36,283 nucleotides of DNA from Bacteroidales bacterium (GCA_003157015.1 PMIJ01000206.1:1-36283); one strand, 5' to 3'; shown: positions 16,934 to 25,222, counted from the stretch's first letter. Program-made: numbers and translations. The notes: a model not told the origin generated them from the sequence alone.

Positions 16934-19288
16934 TTAAATTTTAGATGTTTCCATCTCCTTTAATTTCTGATTGTCGACCGATTTCTTCACCTCCTCGAGA
17001 TCAGCTTTCAAATAGTACAGTTTATAAGGTGCTGAATCGTATATTTTTTGAAGAATCATTAAAGCTTCAGCGTTCTTACCCTCTTTGTAAAGGCCCATAG
17101 CTTTTGAATCCATGAAATCAAAAGAATCCCATTTATTTGAGGCTAGCTTTGTGGCTTTATCCAATAGTACATAAGCTTCATCAAAGTTTTTTTTCATGTC
17201 AATTAAACGATTTGCAAGAGTTTTCATTTTTCCTGGATTATCAGGATCTAAAGAGAGCGCCTTACGAAAGTACAGTTCGGCTTTGTCCCAGATATCTGCC
17301 ATCCAGTAAGTCCAGGCAATCCATATTGCTATATCTGACTCGGGAATAGAATTTTTTTTACTGAGACTTACAATTTTCTCTAAGTAATATTTTGCCAAAA
17401 CTGTATCTTTTTCAGTTAATGCCAGAATAGCTCGCCTGGAATTAATATCAAAAATGTCATCAGTTACCAGCTTTTCAGCTTTTTTATAAAGGGATTTCTC
17501 TTTTTCAAACTGACCTGTTTTATGGTATGCATCACCAAGATCTCTGTAGTAATAGCCAGGATCAGCACCCCAGTTATGTAACTGTTCGATAGCTTTTTCC
17601 AGTTCTGGTATTGCCTTTTCACATTGATTTATTCCACTGTAAGAATTACCCAAAAGCCAGTGGCCAGTTGGGTTTTGATCATCTAACTGCAATCCCTGAT
17701 TTATGAACTTAATTCTTTCTTCAGGCGATTCGAATATATCGGCATAAATCCATGAGATCCCTAACTGGATATCGACGGGCCATTGTTTCTTTTTCCGGTA
17801 GATTTTGAGTATCCATTTTAAGGCTTCATCAGTCTGTCCCATGAATTTATAGACATCGATAAGACCATTCATGGCATAATAAAAATTCGAATCAGCAGCC
17901 AATGATCTTAAATACCAGTTTTCTGCTGTAGAAAGGTCCTTCTGGTTTGCATATGAATTTTTAATTTTTTCTCCATAAATAAAGTATCTGTACGCATCAG
18001 GGGAATTTGTCATAACCGGTATATGTCCATATATAGGATTTTCCTTTATTAGCTTTGAGATCAGAAGAAAATCTGTAACCTTTTTTATTAGGGAATCAGT
18101 GATAATAAATATTTTTTCGGCATCATAGGGGCCTTTAATTTCAATCGATTTTAAAACATTGTTTGTTTTTGTATCAATTACCTGGGCATTAAGTCTGATT
18201 GCAGAACCTGCCTTTTGTATGTTGCCATAAATGAAAATATCGGCATCCAGTTTTTTTGATACACCACTTGTAATTGAAATAGATAAGGATGCATTTTCAT
18301 TCTGACCTTGGGTCTTAAGTAATAATGATATTGTTTCTTTTTGTCTGACTTTTAGTTCGTTAGTATTTGAAAGCGTGGAGATTAAACTCATTTGGATGGC
18401 TTCTTTCAAAATATTACAGGTGGTGTCATTTGTCAAATTCTGGAATGGCATTACTGCAATTGAAATCTTTTCTCCTGATGAGCCCAGCCTTTCCAACGAG
18501 TTCCTTTTGAAGATATTCGGCCAGGCAATTACTGCAGCAATTATCAGTATAGCCAGGATTGTAACTCCTGCCTGTAGCTTACGTTTAATTAATTTAACAG
18601 ATTTCTTCTTCCCCTTTAGCTTCTTTCCTTTATCAACTTCTCCGAATAGCTCACTACGCAGAGATTTTTCTTTTACCGATTGCCCAGGTTCCGTCTGCAT
18701 TCCCAGGAAAATCTCTTTTATTGCAAGAGCTACCTTGTTTATCTGATTACGGTATATGGTGGCATTTAAATTCTTCTTTTCCTTATCTTTTGGGGTAAGT
18801 GACCTGTTTACTCCCGGTTCTTTGTATATAAATTCCACTCCACGCAGTACTCCACCAAGTGCCGATTCACATAATTGAATATCATTAGCATCGAGATCAT
18901 GTATGCGGACCGGCAACACACGGTTTGAAACATTGCCATTTGGCAGCTTAACCTTTAAGCCGAACTGATCATTGGAGGCCAATTCAACGAAAGCTTTGAA
19001 CTCATGTTCCCAGGCAAATGACTTTGGGTCGCAATAGGTTCTGGAAATAATCGGTATAAAAATCAGGCATTTCAGTTTTTCTTTCAAAGAAGCATCAACA
19101 TCATGGGTCTCGAGGAGACCATCATGAGGATTTATATCAAAATAGACGCTTATTTTTTCTTTGAAAGTTGCTTCCAGCTCCCTTTTCAGATTATCAACAA
19201 ACTCAGTTACCCAGCCGTCATATTTATTGTCTTTCTGGCGGTAGCTGATGAAGATGTCGTATTCGTAACCGGTTATGAGGCTTGCCAT
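16934..19288 (-). CDS. TIR-TM-TolB/FlgO-like-TPR protein (TIR paralogue 2)
   Basis: 784 residues. TIR domain about 8-165 with YDIFISYRQKDN and W93-E-H-E96. A Lys-rich stretch (220-237) precedes one TM segment (about 240-258), which predicts TIR inside and the rest outside the inner membrane. After the TM, SIAVMPFQNLTND (about 276-288) opens a TolB-N/FlgO-like domain to about 395, then TPR repeats fill about 430-784. This C-terminal layout is known from proteins whose N-terminus is a nucleotide cyclase or winged helix; here the output domain is TIR. Its promoter and leader match those of the next two paralogues in sequence and spacing. Ligand and enzymatic activity are not proven. Confidence 0.88.
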   Translation of the reverse strand: MASLITGYEYDIFISYRQKDNKYDGWVTEFVDNLKRELEATFKEKISVYFDINPHDGLLETHDVDASLKEKLKCLIFIPIISRTYCDPKSFAWEHEFKAFVELASNDQFGLKVKLPNGNVSNRVLPVRIHDLDANDIQLCESALGGVLRGVEFIYKEPGVNRSLTPKDKEKKNLNATIYRNQINKVALAIKEIFLGMQTEPGQSVKEKSLRSELFGEVDKGKKLKGKKKSVKLIKRKLQAGVTILAILIIAAVIAWPNIFKRNSLERLGSSGEKISIAVMPFQNLTNDTTCNILKEAIQMSLISTLSNTNELKVRQKETISLLLKTQGQNENASLSISITSGVSKKLDADIFIYGNIQKAGSAIRLNAQVIDTKTNNVLKSIEIKGPYDAEKIFIITDSLIKKVTDFLLISKLIKENPIYGHIPVMTNSPDAYRYFIYGEKIKNSYANQKDLSTAENWYLRSLAADSNFYYAMNGLIDVYKFMGQTDEALKWILKIYRKKKQWPVDIQLGISWIYADIFESPEERIKFINQGLQLDDQNPTGHWLLGNSYSGINQCEKAIPELEKAIEQLHNWGADPGYYYRDLGDAYHKTGQFEKEKSLYKKAEKLVTDDIFDINSRRAILALTEKDTVLAKYYLEKIVSLSKKNSIPESDIAIWIAWTYWMADIWDKAELYFRKALSLDPDNPGKMKTLANRLIDMKKNFDEAYVLLDKATKLASNKWDSFDFMDSKAMGLYKEGKNAEALMILQKIYDSAPYKLYYLKADLEEVKKSVDNQKLKEMETSKI

Positions 19289-19334
19289 TCTTTCAGTTCA
19301 TTTTGATAAAGTTAGGAAAGTATGGGATACAAGA

Positions 19335-19368
19335 CAAATAAATTTTGACTGCCAGATTCCTGTTGCAA
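19335..19368 (-). promoter_or_regulatory. Putative Bacteroidota-type promoter of TIR paralogue 2
   Basis: On the minus strand, TTTATTTG (plus 19335-19342) fits the TTTG half of the TAnnTTTG -7 box, and a TTG lies 23 bases upstream (19366-19368). The TTTG starts exactly 47 bases from the first base of the start codon, as in the genes beginning at 21844 and 25145. A shared leader block (TTCCTAAc here, TTCCTAAA in the others) lies between. Confidence 0.45.
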
Positions 19369-19451
19369 GTTGCAGGCCTCCTTCGCTAACGACTTCGCTA
19401 AAGCTATGTCGGTCGAAGAAAGCTTCGGAGGCTGAAAGTTGCAGGTTGCAA
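19363..19451. repeat. Imperfect inverted-repeat (hairpin) element between TIR genes
   Basis: TTGCAA occurs at both ends (19363-19368 and 19446-19451; the hexamer is its own complement), with inner arms GCCTCC (19376-19381) and GGAGGC (19427-19432). Between them are TTCGCTAA-type and GAAGAAAGCTTC stretches that partly pair. No coding frame. It overlaps the promoter region of TIR paralogue 2 and could be a small mobile hairpin element or a structured RNA. Confidence 0.4.
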
Positions 19452-19460
19452 GGGAGTTGG

Positions 19461-19500
19461 TTGTCTCTTAGTCTCTCAGTCCTTCAGTCTCTTCTTCACC
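19461..19500 (+). repeat. Degenerate octamer tandem repeat (consensus NAGTCTCT)
   Basis: Eight-base units TTGTCTCT, TAGTCTCT, CAGTCCTT and CAGTCTCT run head to tail at 19461-19492, with a weaker unit to 19500, just beyond the 3' end of the TIR gene that stops at 19512. Confidence 0.65.
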
Positions 19501-19511
19501 CAATCTCCCCA

Positions 19512-21164
19512 TCATTTCAGACTGGCGACCACCTTCTTCACCTCCTCGTACTGAGACTTTATAGAATACACTTTAAAAGGTGCCTCATCCCAGCATTTCT
19601 GTAGAATTTCCAGGGCTTCCTTATTCTTACCCTGCTTATATAATCCCCACCCTTTTATATCTAAATAATCATAATAATCTACCTTGTTCGCAGCCAGTTT
19701 CATGGCTTTATCCATCAGTTCCTGAACATCATTAAGATTCCTGTTGTTTTCGATATAATAAGTGGCAATGCCTTTCATATATCTCGGATTCTGAGTGAGT
19801 GTTAGCGCTTTTCTATAATAGCTATCAGCCTTCTCCTTCATACCTGCCAAGTTATAAATATCGCCAAGACCATCCTGAACTGCCCACTCGGGGGATGAAG
19901 AATTAGCTTTACAAACAGATTTGAATTTTTCAATATACTGATTTGTCGAATTTGAATCTTTTTCAGCAATTGACAGGCTCGTCTGTCTTAAGATTAAGGG
20001 AAGATCATTGGGGCAATCCGGTTCGGCTATTTTATAAAGCTTTTTCTCCTTTTCATACTGACCAGTATTATGGTATGCTTCTCCGAGCAGCACATAGACC
20101 GCGCTATTTCCTTTAAAGTACTCACGCCACCCTGTTTTCTGCCATAACTCCAGACCCATTTCAAGTTCAGGGATTGCTTTATTATATTCTTTCTTCATAT
20201 TGTAGTCGCCTCCAATAATCAAGGGAAGATCAACTCTTTTATCATCAATTTGCTGTAGCTGTCTTAAATATTTAATTTGTTCATCAGGTGACTCAAACGA
20301 AGTAGCATATGACCAGTCTGCCCAGAGTTGCTGAACTGGAGGCCACTGATCCCTTTTTCTATGCATTTGAAGCAACAGTTGTAAGCTCTGTTCCATCAGG
20401 CCCATAGCCTGATCGCAATCAAAGAGCATCATCATAGGGTCCAGGTAATTTGAGTCAATTTCTAATGCCTTCAGATAAAACTCTCTCGCAGTCGGGAAAT
20501 CCCATTTTTTATTAGCATTGTAGCCATAAACATAATTTTTAAGCGCTTCAGGGGAGTTAGTAGAAGCAGCTAAATGCTGAACCTCAAGATTTTCCTTGAT
20601 AAGCTTGGATATCAAAAGAAAATCAGTCACTTTCTTTCTGAGAGAATCTGATATGGTAATAATTATCGAGTCATTATAGGGTCCGTTTACTTCGAAGGAT
20701 TTCAAAACCTCTATGGTCTTAGTGTCAATTAATTGAGCACTAATGCGTATCCTCGATCCCGCTTTTTGAATATTTCCATTAATAAAAAAATCTGCTTCGA
20801 GTCTTTTTGAAACTGTTCCTGCTGTTGACGGTGAAATTGAAGCTAATTCATTAGTACCATTGGTCTGAAGAAGCGTATTAATATTATCTTGTTGTCTTAC
20901 ACGAAGTTCGCTTGTATTTGAAAGATATGAAATCAGATTAGCCTGGATAGATACCTGCCAGTAATTAAAAGCACTATCGCTAGTCATATTCTGAAATGGC
21001 ATAACAGCAATAGAAGTTTTATCTCGTGATGCTCTCAGTTTTTCAAGAGTGTCGACTTTGAATATTTTAGGATAAACATAAACCACAAGTAATAACAGAA
21101 TGAAAACTGCTGAAATGATATAGGACAGTAGCTTACTTTTATTAAAACCTGCTGGTTTTTCCAC
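19512..21164 (-). CDS. TIR paralogue 3, downstream frame: TM-TolB/FlgO-like-TPR part
   Basis: 550 residues read from ATG at 21164, but this is very likely the second part of the gene starting at 21844. It opens with a TM segment (about 11-30, LLSYIISAVFILLLLVVYVY), then TSIAVMPFQNMTSD (about 50-63) begins the TolB/FlgO-like domain, then TPRs to the end (EEVKKVVASLK), all closely parallel to the genes at 16934 and 22824. The frame extends upstream of this ATG as far as the G tract. One extra G (or two fewer) there would join the two frames into 777 residues, close to the 784 and 773 of the siblings. The internal ATG is not known to be used. Confidence 0.75.
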   Translation of the reverse strand: MEKPAGFNKSKLLSYIISAVFILLLLVVYVYPKIFKVDTLEKLRASRDKTSIAVMPFQNMTSDSAFNYWQVSIQANLISYLSNTSELRVRQQDNINTLLQTNGTNELASISPSTAGTVSKRLEADFFINGNIQKAGSRIRISAQLIDTKTIEVLKSFEVNGPYNDSIIITISDSLRKKVTDFLLISKLIKENLEVQHLAASTNSPEALKNYVYGYNANKKWDFPTAREFYLKALEIDSNYLDPMMMLFDCDQAMGLMEQSLQLLLQMHRKRDQWPPVQQLWADWSYATSFESPDEQIKYLRQLQQIDDKRVDLPLIIGGDYNMKKEYNKAIPELEMGLELWQKTGWREYFKGNSAVYVLLGEAYHNTGQYEKEKKLYKIAEPDCPNDLPLILRQTSLSIAEKDSNSTNQYIEKFKSVCKANSSSPEWAVQDGLGDIYNLAGMKEKADSYYRKALTLTQNPRYMKGIATYYIENNRNLNDVQELMDKAMKLAANKVDYYDYLDIKGWGLYKQGKNKEALEILQKCWDEAPFKVYSIKSQYEEVKKVVASLK

Positions 21165-21844
21165 AGGAATTTCCCCCCCCCTTTACTAGCCTCTTCCCAG
21201 GGCAGTTTAGATTCTACCTTTTCTTTCCCCGACACAACAACTTCACCTGCCATTAACCCCGAAATAATTTCTTTTATGGCATTAGCTATCTTGTTTATCT
21301 GGATCCGGTATTTAGTTTTATTCAGATTCTTCTTTTCATCATCCTCGGAAGTGAGTGGTTTATTTACCCCGGGTTCCTTGTAAATAAACTCCACCCCACG
21401 AAGAACTCCTCCAAGGACAGATTCGCATAATTTAATATCATCTTTATCGAGATCGTGAATACGAACAGGCAAAACCCTGTTTGCAACATTGCCATTGGGC
21501 AGCTTGACCTTCAATCCGAACTGGTCGTTTGAGGCTTGTTCTACAAATGCAATGAACTCATGTTCCCAGGCAAATGACTTTGGATCGCAATAGGTGCGAG
21601 AAATTATTGGAATAAAAATCAGGCATTTTAACTTCTCTTTTAGCGAAGCATCGACATCATGGGTCTCAAGGAGGCCGTCATGAGGATTGATATCAAAATA
21701 GACACTTATTTCTTCTTTGAAAGTTGCTTCCAGCTCCCGCTTGAGATTGTCAACAAACTCAGTTACCCACCCGTCGTATTTGTTGTCTTTCTGGCGGTAG
21801 CTGATGAAAATGTCGTATTCGTAACCGGGTATAAGACTTGCCAT
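21035..21844 (-). CDS. TIR paralogue 3, upstream frame: TIR domain, frameshifted after codon 224
   Basis: 269 residues as read. Residues 1-221 match the sibling TIR proteins, with YDIFISYRQKDN and W93-E-H-E96 intact. Codons 222-224 are exactly a run of nine Gs (plus strand C at 21173-21181). After the run, this frame departs from the family and continues 45 residues to a stop, overlapping the true TM-coding frame. The out-of-frame tail is itself hydrophobic (SYCPISFQQFSFCYYLWFMF). Three readings are open: assembly error in a homopolymer, slippage-based phase variation, or a real loss-of-function mutation. In the truncated state the cell would make a TIR domain without sensor. Confidence 0.75.
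   Translation of the reverse strand: MASLIPGYEYDIFISYRQKDNKYDGWVTEFVDNLKRELEATFKEEISVYFDINPHDGLLETHDVDASLKEKLKCLIFIPIISRTYCDPKSFAWEHEFIAFVEQASNDQFGLKVKLPNGNVANRVLPVRIHDLDKDDIKLCESVLGGVLRGVEFIYKEPGVNKPLTSEDDEKKNLNKTKYRIQINKIANAIKEIISGLMAGEVVVSGKEKVESKLPWEEASKGGGKFLWKNQQVLIKVSYCPISFQQFSFCYYLWFMFILKYSKSTLLKN
21173..21181 (-). repeat. Poly-G (9) tract at the frameshift in TIR paralogue 3
   Basis: Nine consecutive C on the plus strand encode GGG GGG GGG in the gene. It lies between the TIR and TM parts. A length of 10 or 7 would restore the full frame; 9 does not. Confidence 0.9.
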
Positions 21845-21890
21845 GATAGCTTTTCATTGCATTAAATTTAGGAAGAAATTGGGCTAAAAC

Positions 21891-21898
21891 CAAAAATA
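21891..21898 (-). promoter_or_regulatory. Putative -7 box of TIR paralogue 3
   Basis: Minus-strand TATTTTTG matches TAnnTTTG and begins 47 bases from the start codon base at 21844, the same spacing as in the two sister genes. The leader block TTCCTAAATTTAATGCAATG (plus 21855-21874) lies between. I see no -33 box. Confidence 0.45.
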
Positions 21899-22046
21899 TT
21901 TAATATCACGCCACTCTGTGGCTCGTACTAACTAAGATTCCATTTGCAACAAACAGATCGCTGCTACACAGCTCAGACTTACGACCAAATTATTTTTGTA
22001 TGAACAGCTACAAAATACTCCTACCTGCAAACTTTCTTCCTCAGAA

Positions 22047-22084
22047 CTTGTTTTATACGTACACATTCCGTAACTTTGTACGGA
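22047..22084 (+). promoter_or_regulatory. Promoter with overlapping operator of the toxin-antitoxin pair
   Basis: CTTG (22047-22050), a 20-base spacer and TAACTTTG (22071-22078) fit the Bacteroidota -33/-7 promoter; transcription would start near 22083, about 16 bases before the ATG at 22099. Two overlapping inverted repeats cover the -7 box: TCCGTA(67-72)/TACGGA(79-84), and CGTACA(58-63)/TGTACG(77-82), numbers within 22000. Such a site fits autorepression by a ribbon-helix-helix antitoxin. Confidence 0.6.
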
Positions 22085-22098
22085 CAAATAAAGACGTG

Positions 22099-22344
22099 AT
22101 GAATACTAAGCTGACAATTAAACTTGACAATGACGTAATCTTCCGCGCAAAGAGATATGCTCAGCTTCGTAAAACCAGCCTGTCAAAAATGATTGAATCT
22201 TATCTTGATTCTGTTACAAAATCTGCTTCAGATGACATAGAGATCACTCCTTTAGTTAAAAGTCTCAGCGGAGTAATTTCACTACCTGAAGATTATGACT
22301 ATAAAAAGGATCGTACAGATTATTTGTTAAGGAAATACTCATGA
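22099..22344 (+). CDS. VapB-like antitoxin (ribbon-helix-helix, DUF6364-like)
   Basis: 81 residues from ATG at 22099 (MNTKLTIKLDNDVIFRAKRY). An upstream ATG at 22000 in the same frame would add a non-family leader and lies before the promoter, so I reject it. The beta-strand KLTIKLDNDVI followed by two helices with KTSLSKMIESYLD is the ribbon-helix-helix pattern, and the C-terminal tail (DYDYKKDRTDYLLRKYS) would be the toxin-binding part. The stop overlaps the next start as ATGA, which indicates translational coupling with the PIN toxin. It should neutralise the toxin and repress its own promoter. Confidence 0.82.
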   Translation: MNTKLTIKLDNDVIFRAKRYAQLRKTSLSKMIESYLDSVTKSASDDIEITPLVKSLSGVISLPEDYDYKKDRTDYLLRKYS

Positions 22345-22757
22345 AGAATTTATTCCTTGACACTAACATCGTTCTTGATCTGTTGGCTTACAGAATGCCC
22401 TTTTATACTGAGGCAGCAAAACTATTTTCCCTCGCGGATAAGAAAAAATTAAAACTATCAATTTCTTCTCTATGCCTTGCTGATTCACATTATATTCTGT
22501 CAAGACAGAAGCCGGAAATGGAGGTAAGAAACATTTTGAGAAAATTCAAAGTACTTGTAATAGTACTTCCTCTTGACGATAAAATAACTGACCTTGCTCT
22601 TAATTCAGAATTCCGTGACTTTGAAGATGCTATTCAGTATTATACCGCGATTGAGAACGATCAGGATTTAATAATAACCAGGAATCAGCAAGATTTTAAG
22701 GCAAGTAAGATACCAGTCATGACTGCCGGTGAATTTCTTAAGTCAATAAAAAGATAG
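22341..22757 (+). CDS. VapC-like PIN-domain ribonuclease toxin
   Basis: 138 residues. The N-terminus LFLDTNIVLDLL carries the first catalytic Asp (D7), and FEDAIQYYTAIENDQDLIITRN gives the later PIN-domain acidic residues and the closing TRNQQDF motif. Length is typical of VapC. PIN toxins are Mg-dependent RNases that cut tRNA or rRNA. It overlaps the antitoxin by four bases and is the only plus-strand pair inside the minus-strand TIR array. It may stabilise the region or be a passenger. Confidence 0.88.
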   Translation: MKNLFLDTNIVLDLLAYRMPFYTEAAKLFSLADKKKLKLSISSLCLADSHYILSRQKPEMEVRNILRKFKVLVIVLPLDDKITDLALNSEFRDFEDAIQYYTAIENDQDLIITRNQQDFKASKIPVMTAGEFLKSIKR

Positions 22758-22764
22758 TCAGCAT

Positions 22765-22796
22765 AAGTCTCTGAGTCGCGCAGTCACTATTTCTCC
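22765..22796 (+). repeat. Degenerate octamer tandem repeat followed by pyrimidine-rich stretch
   Basis: Units AAGTCTCT, GAGTCGCG, CAGTCACT and ATTTCTCC run in eight-base register just after the toxin stop. A C/T-rich stretch to 22823 continues to the 3' end of the TIR gene stopping at 22824, as at 19493-19511. Confidence 0.5.
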
Positions 22797-22823
22797 CCCT
22801 CACCTCTTCTCCCTTTCTCCCCA

Positions 22824-25145
22824 TCACGTCTGCCCCCCGACCGCCTTCTTCACCTCCTCATAATGTGATTTTATAGTATATATTCTATATGGTGCTTCAT
22901 CCCACACTTTTTGCAGAATTGAAAGGGCCTCTTTATTCTTTCCCATCTTGTAATAGGCCCATCCCTTGGTATCCATGTAATTATAGTAATCAGTCCTGTT
23001 CTTAGCAAGTTTCATTGCCCTGTCCATCAATTCCGGAACCTCATTAAGATTCCTTTTAAACTCGATATAATAATCTGAGACAGCTTTCATTAATCCCATG
23101 TTATCCGGCTCTAACGACAATGCGCTGTGATAATATCCATCCGCCTTGTCCAGCATGCCTGCCTGGAAATAAATATCACCCAGGCCTTGATCTGTTGCAG
23201 CCTCCGAGTGTAAATTTTTCTTTTTATAGGCTTTGTATTTTTCTATATACCTGTTTGCTCTGACTGTATCTTTTTCTGTGAAGGCGAGTACTGCCTGTTG
23301 TGTTAATAACCAGGGAGCTTCGGGTTTGAATTTCTCTGCCTGATCATATAGTATTTTCTCCTTATTGTACTGGCCGGCCATATGCAATGCCTGCCCATGA
23401 AAACCGTCCCATGGGTAGTCCATAATATAATTCTTATCGCATTTGCTTAGCAGTTCAATATATTTTTCAAAATCCATTACAGCCTTTTCATAGTTTTTTG
23501 CAGTTAAATACGTAATGGCCAATAAACCACGGGCATTAAGGTCCTGGTCGTCAATATTCAGGACCTGTTCAAGATAGCTTGCGGCAATCTCGGGCGATTC
23601 GAATGTAAATGTGTAGGCCCAGCTTGCAAATAGCTTTTCGAGCGGAGGCCACTGTTCCCTTTTATTGTATGCCTTAATTAACCACTGACAATTCTCTTCA
23701 AATGTTTCAGCGCATGCCGGTATTTCGATATAAGGATCATAAAAATTTGAATCTATGGCATTGGATTTCAGGAAATATTCCCGAGCTGTCTTCCTATCAC
23801 CTTTATCCTGAAAAGATTTTCCATACATATAAGTTTTTAAAGCCTCTGGTGACCTTGTAGTAACGTAAGATGATTTATAATTAAAATCGTAGCCCCAGTT
23901 TTCTTTTAAGATCTTTGCAATAACCAGGTAATCGGTAATATTTTTACATAATGAATCAATGATTCCAAATATCGCTTCCTCTTTTTTAGGTCCGCTGACT
24001 TTGAAGGGTTTTATAACTTCTCCGGTTTTTGTCTCTATCAGCTGAGCGTCAATACTGATCCCGGCACTGCTTTTTTGGATAATTCCGTAAATGAAAATGT
24101 CAGCATCGATTTTTTTGGATACTTCCTCAGCAACCGTTGAGGATACCCCTTTTTTTTCATCATAACCGCTTAGAGAAAGTGACTGATAAATGGTTCCCTG
24201 CTGTCTTACCTGAATATCAGGAGAGTACGCCAGTGTTGAAATCAGGTTTTGCTGAACTATGGTCTGATAGTTATTCCAAATTGAATCATTAGTCAGATTA
24301 TTAAATGGGAAGACTGCAATACAAATTCTTTTATCAGATGATTCTTTCTTTGCTGAAGTTTTTTGAATAAGTAGCTTTGGAATAAAAATAACACCAGATA
24401 TTATCAAAACAAGAGCTATTGCAGCAGGTAAAATAAACTTTATTCGGGTGGGCTTTTTGACTTTCTTTGGCTTCTCCTTTTTGCCATCAAAGTATTCTTG
24501 CTCAAAATTCAATTTTGTCTTTTTAACAGCGGCCTTGGATCCAGGTTCGGTCCTCATTCCCTGTATGATCTCTTTTAATGCAAGAGCCACCTTGTTTATC
24601 TGGTTGCGGTAGATAGTGCCATTCAGATTCTTCTTTTCCTTATCTTTTGGTGTAAGCGACCTGTTTACGCCTGGTTCCTTATAAATAAATTCAACTCCCC
24701 TCAGAACTCCGCCTAGCACTGATTCACATAATTTTATATCGGTAGCATCCAGATCGTGAATGCGAACAGGCAAAACCCTGTTTGCAACGTTACCATTAGG
24801 AAGTTTTACTTTTAATCCGAACTTATCTTTGGAGGCCTCTTCCACAAACGCTTTGAACTCATGTTCCCATGCAAATGATTTGGGATCACAATAAGTGCGC
24901 GAGATAACAGGTATAAAAACAAGACATTTTAGCTTTTCTTTCAGCGAGGCATCAACATCGTGAGTCTCTAATAATCCATCGTGAGGATTTATATCAAAAT
25001 AGACACTTATTTCCTCTTTAAAGGTTGCTTCAATCTCCTTTTTCAGATTGTCGACAAACTCTGTTACCCAGCCATCATACTTGTTGTCTTTCTGGCGGTA
25101 GCTGATGAAAATGTCATATTCGTACCCGGAGATGAGACTTGCCAT
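22824..25145 (-). CDS. TIR-TM-TolB/FlgO-like-TPR protein (TIR paralogue 4)
   Basis: 773 residues. TIR domain about 8-165 with W93-E-H-E96. A Lys-rich segment (222-235) precedes the TM segment (about 236-257). CIAVFPFNNLTND (about 275-287) starts the TolB/FlgO-like domain, with the expected DADIFIYGIIQKS strand and a KTGEVIKPFKVSGP stretch, then TPRs from about 425 to the end. It is intact and the best full-length model for the frameshifted neighbour. Start chosen because MASLISGYEYDIF is shared by the family. Its promoter lies inside the last codons of the upstream TIR gene, only 50 bases away, so it may be both read through and separately transcribed. Confidence 0.88.
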   Translation of the reverse strand: MASLISGYEYDIFISYRQKDNKYDGWVTEFVDNLKKEIEATFKEEISVYFDINPHDGLLETHDVDASLKEKLKCLVFIPVISRTYCDPKSFAWEHEFKAFVEEASKDKFGLKVKLPNGNVANRVLPVRIHDLDATDIKLCESVLGGVLRGVEFIYKEPGVNRSLTPKDKEKKNLNGTIYRNQINKVALALKEIIQGMRTEPGSKAAVKKTKLNFEQEYFDGKKEKPKKVKKPTRIKFILPAAIALVLIISGVIFIPKLLIQKTSAKKESSDKRICIAVFPFNNLTNDSIWNNYQTIVQQNLISTLAYSPDIQVRQQGTIYQSLSLSGYDEKKGVSSTVAEEVSKKIDADIFIYGIIQKSSAGISIDAQLIETKTGEVIKPFKVSGPKKEEAIFGIIDSLCKNITDYLVIAKILKENWGYDFNYKSSYVTTRSPEALKTYMYGKSFQDKGDRKTAREYFLKSNAIDSNFYDPYIEIPACAETFEENCQWLIKAYNKREQWPPLEKLFASWAYTFTFESPEIAASYLEQVLNIDDQDLNARGLLAITYLTAKNYEKAVMDFEKYIELLSKCDKNYIMDYPWDGFHGQALHMAGQYNKEKILYDQAEKFKPEAPWLLTQQAVLAFTEKDTVRANRYIEKYKAYKKKNLHSEAATDQGLGDIYFQAGMLDKADGYYHSALSLEPDNMGLMKAVSDYYIEFKRNLNEVPELMDRAMKLAKNRTDYYNYMDTKGWAYYKMGKNKEALSILQKVWDEAPYRIYTIKSHYEEVKKAVGGQT

Positions 25146-25191
25146 GATATTAGTTCAATGCAATAAATTTAGGAAGGAATTAGACTATAAC

Positions 25192-25222
25192 CAAATTACT
25201 TCGGAAAATTCATCCTTTCAAG
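25192..25222 (-). promoter_or_regulatory. Putative promoter of TIR paralogue 4
   Basis: Minus-strand CTTG (plus 25219-25222), a 19-base spacer and GTAATTTG (plus 25192-25199) approximate TTTG-N19-TAnnTTTG. The TTTG sits 47 bases from the start codon, as in the two sister genes, but the TA of the box is shifted by one base. It overlaps the 3' end of the gene that stops at 25196. Confidence 0.4.

Noticed and set aside
19275..19604. Open plus-strand frame of about 109 codons across the gap between TIR paralogues 2 and 3
   Set aside because: It runs through the hairpin and octamer repeats and the antisense of both TIR genes, has no recognisable domain, and its composition follows the repeats.
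22000..22098. Longer start for the antitoxin
   Set aside because: This ATG precedes the promoter boxes and operator at 22047-22084, and the added residues do not look like a ribbon-helix-helix protein.
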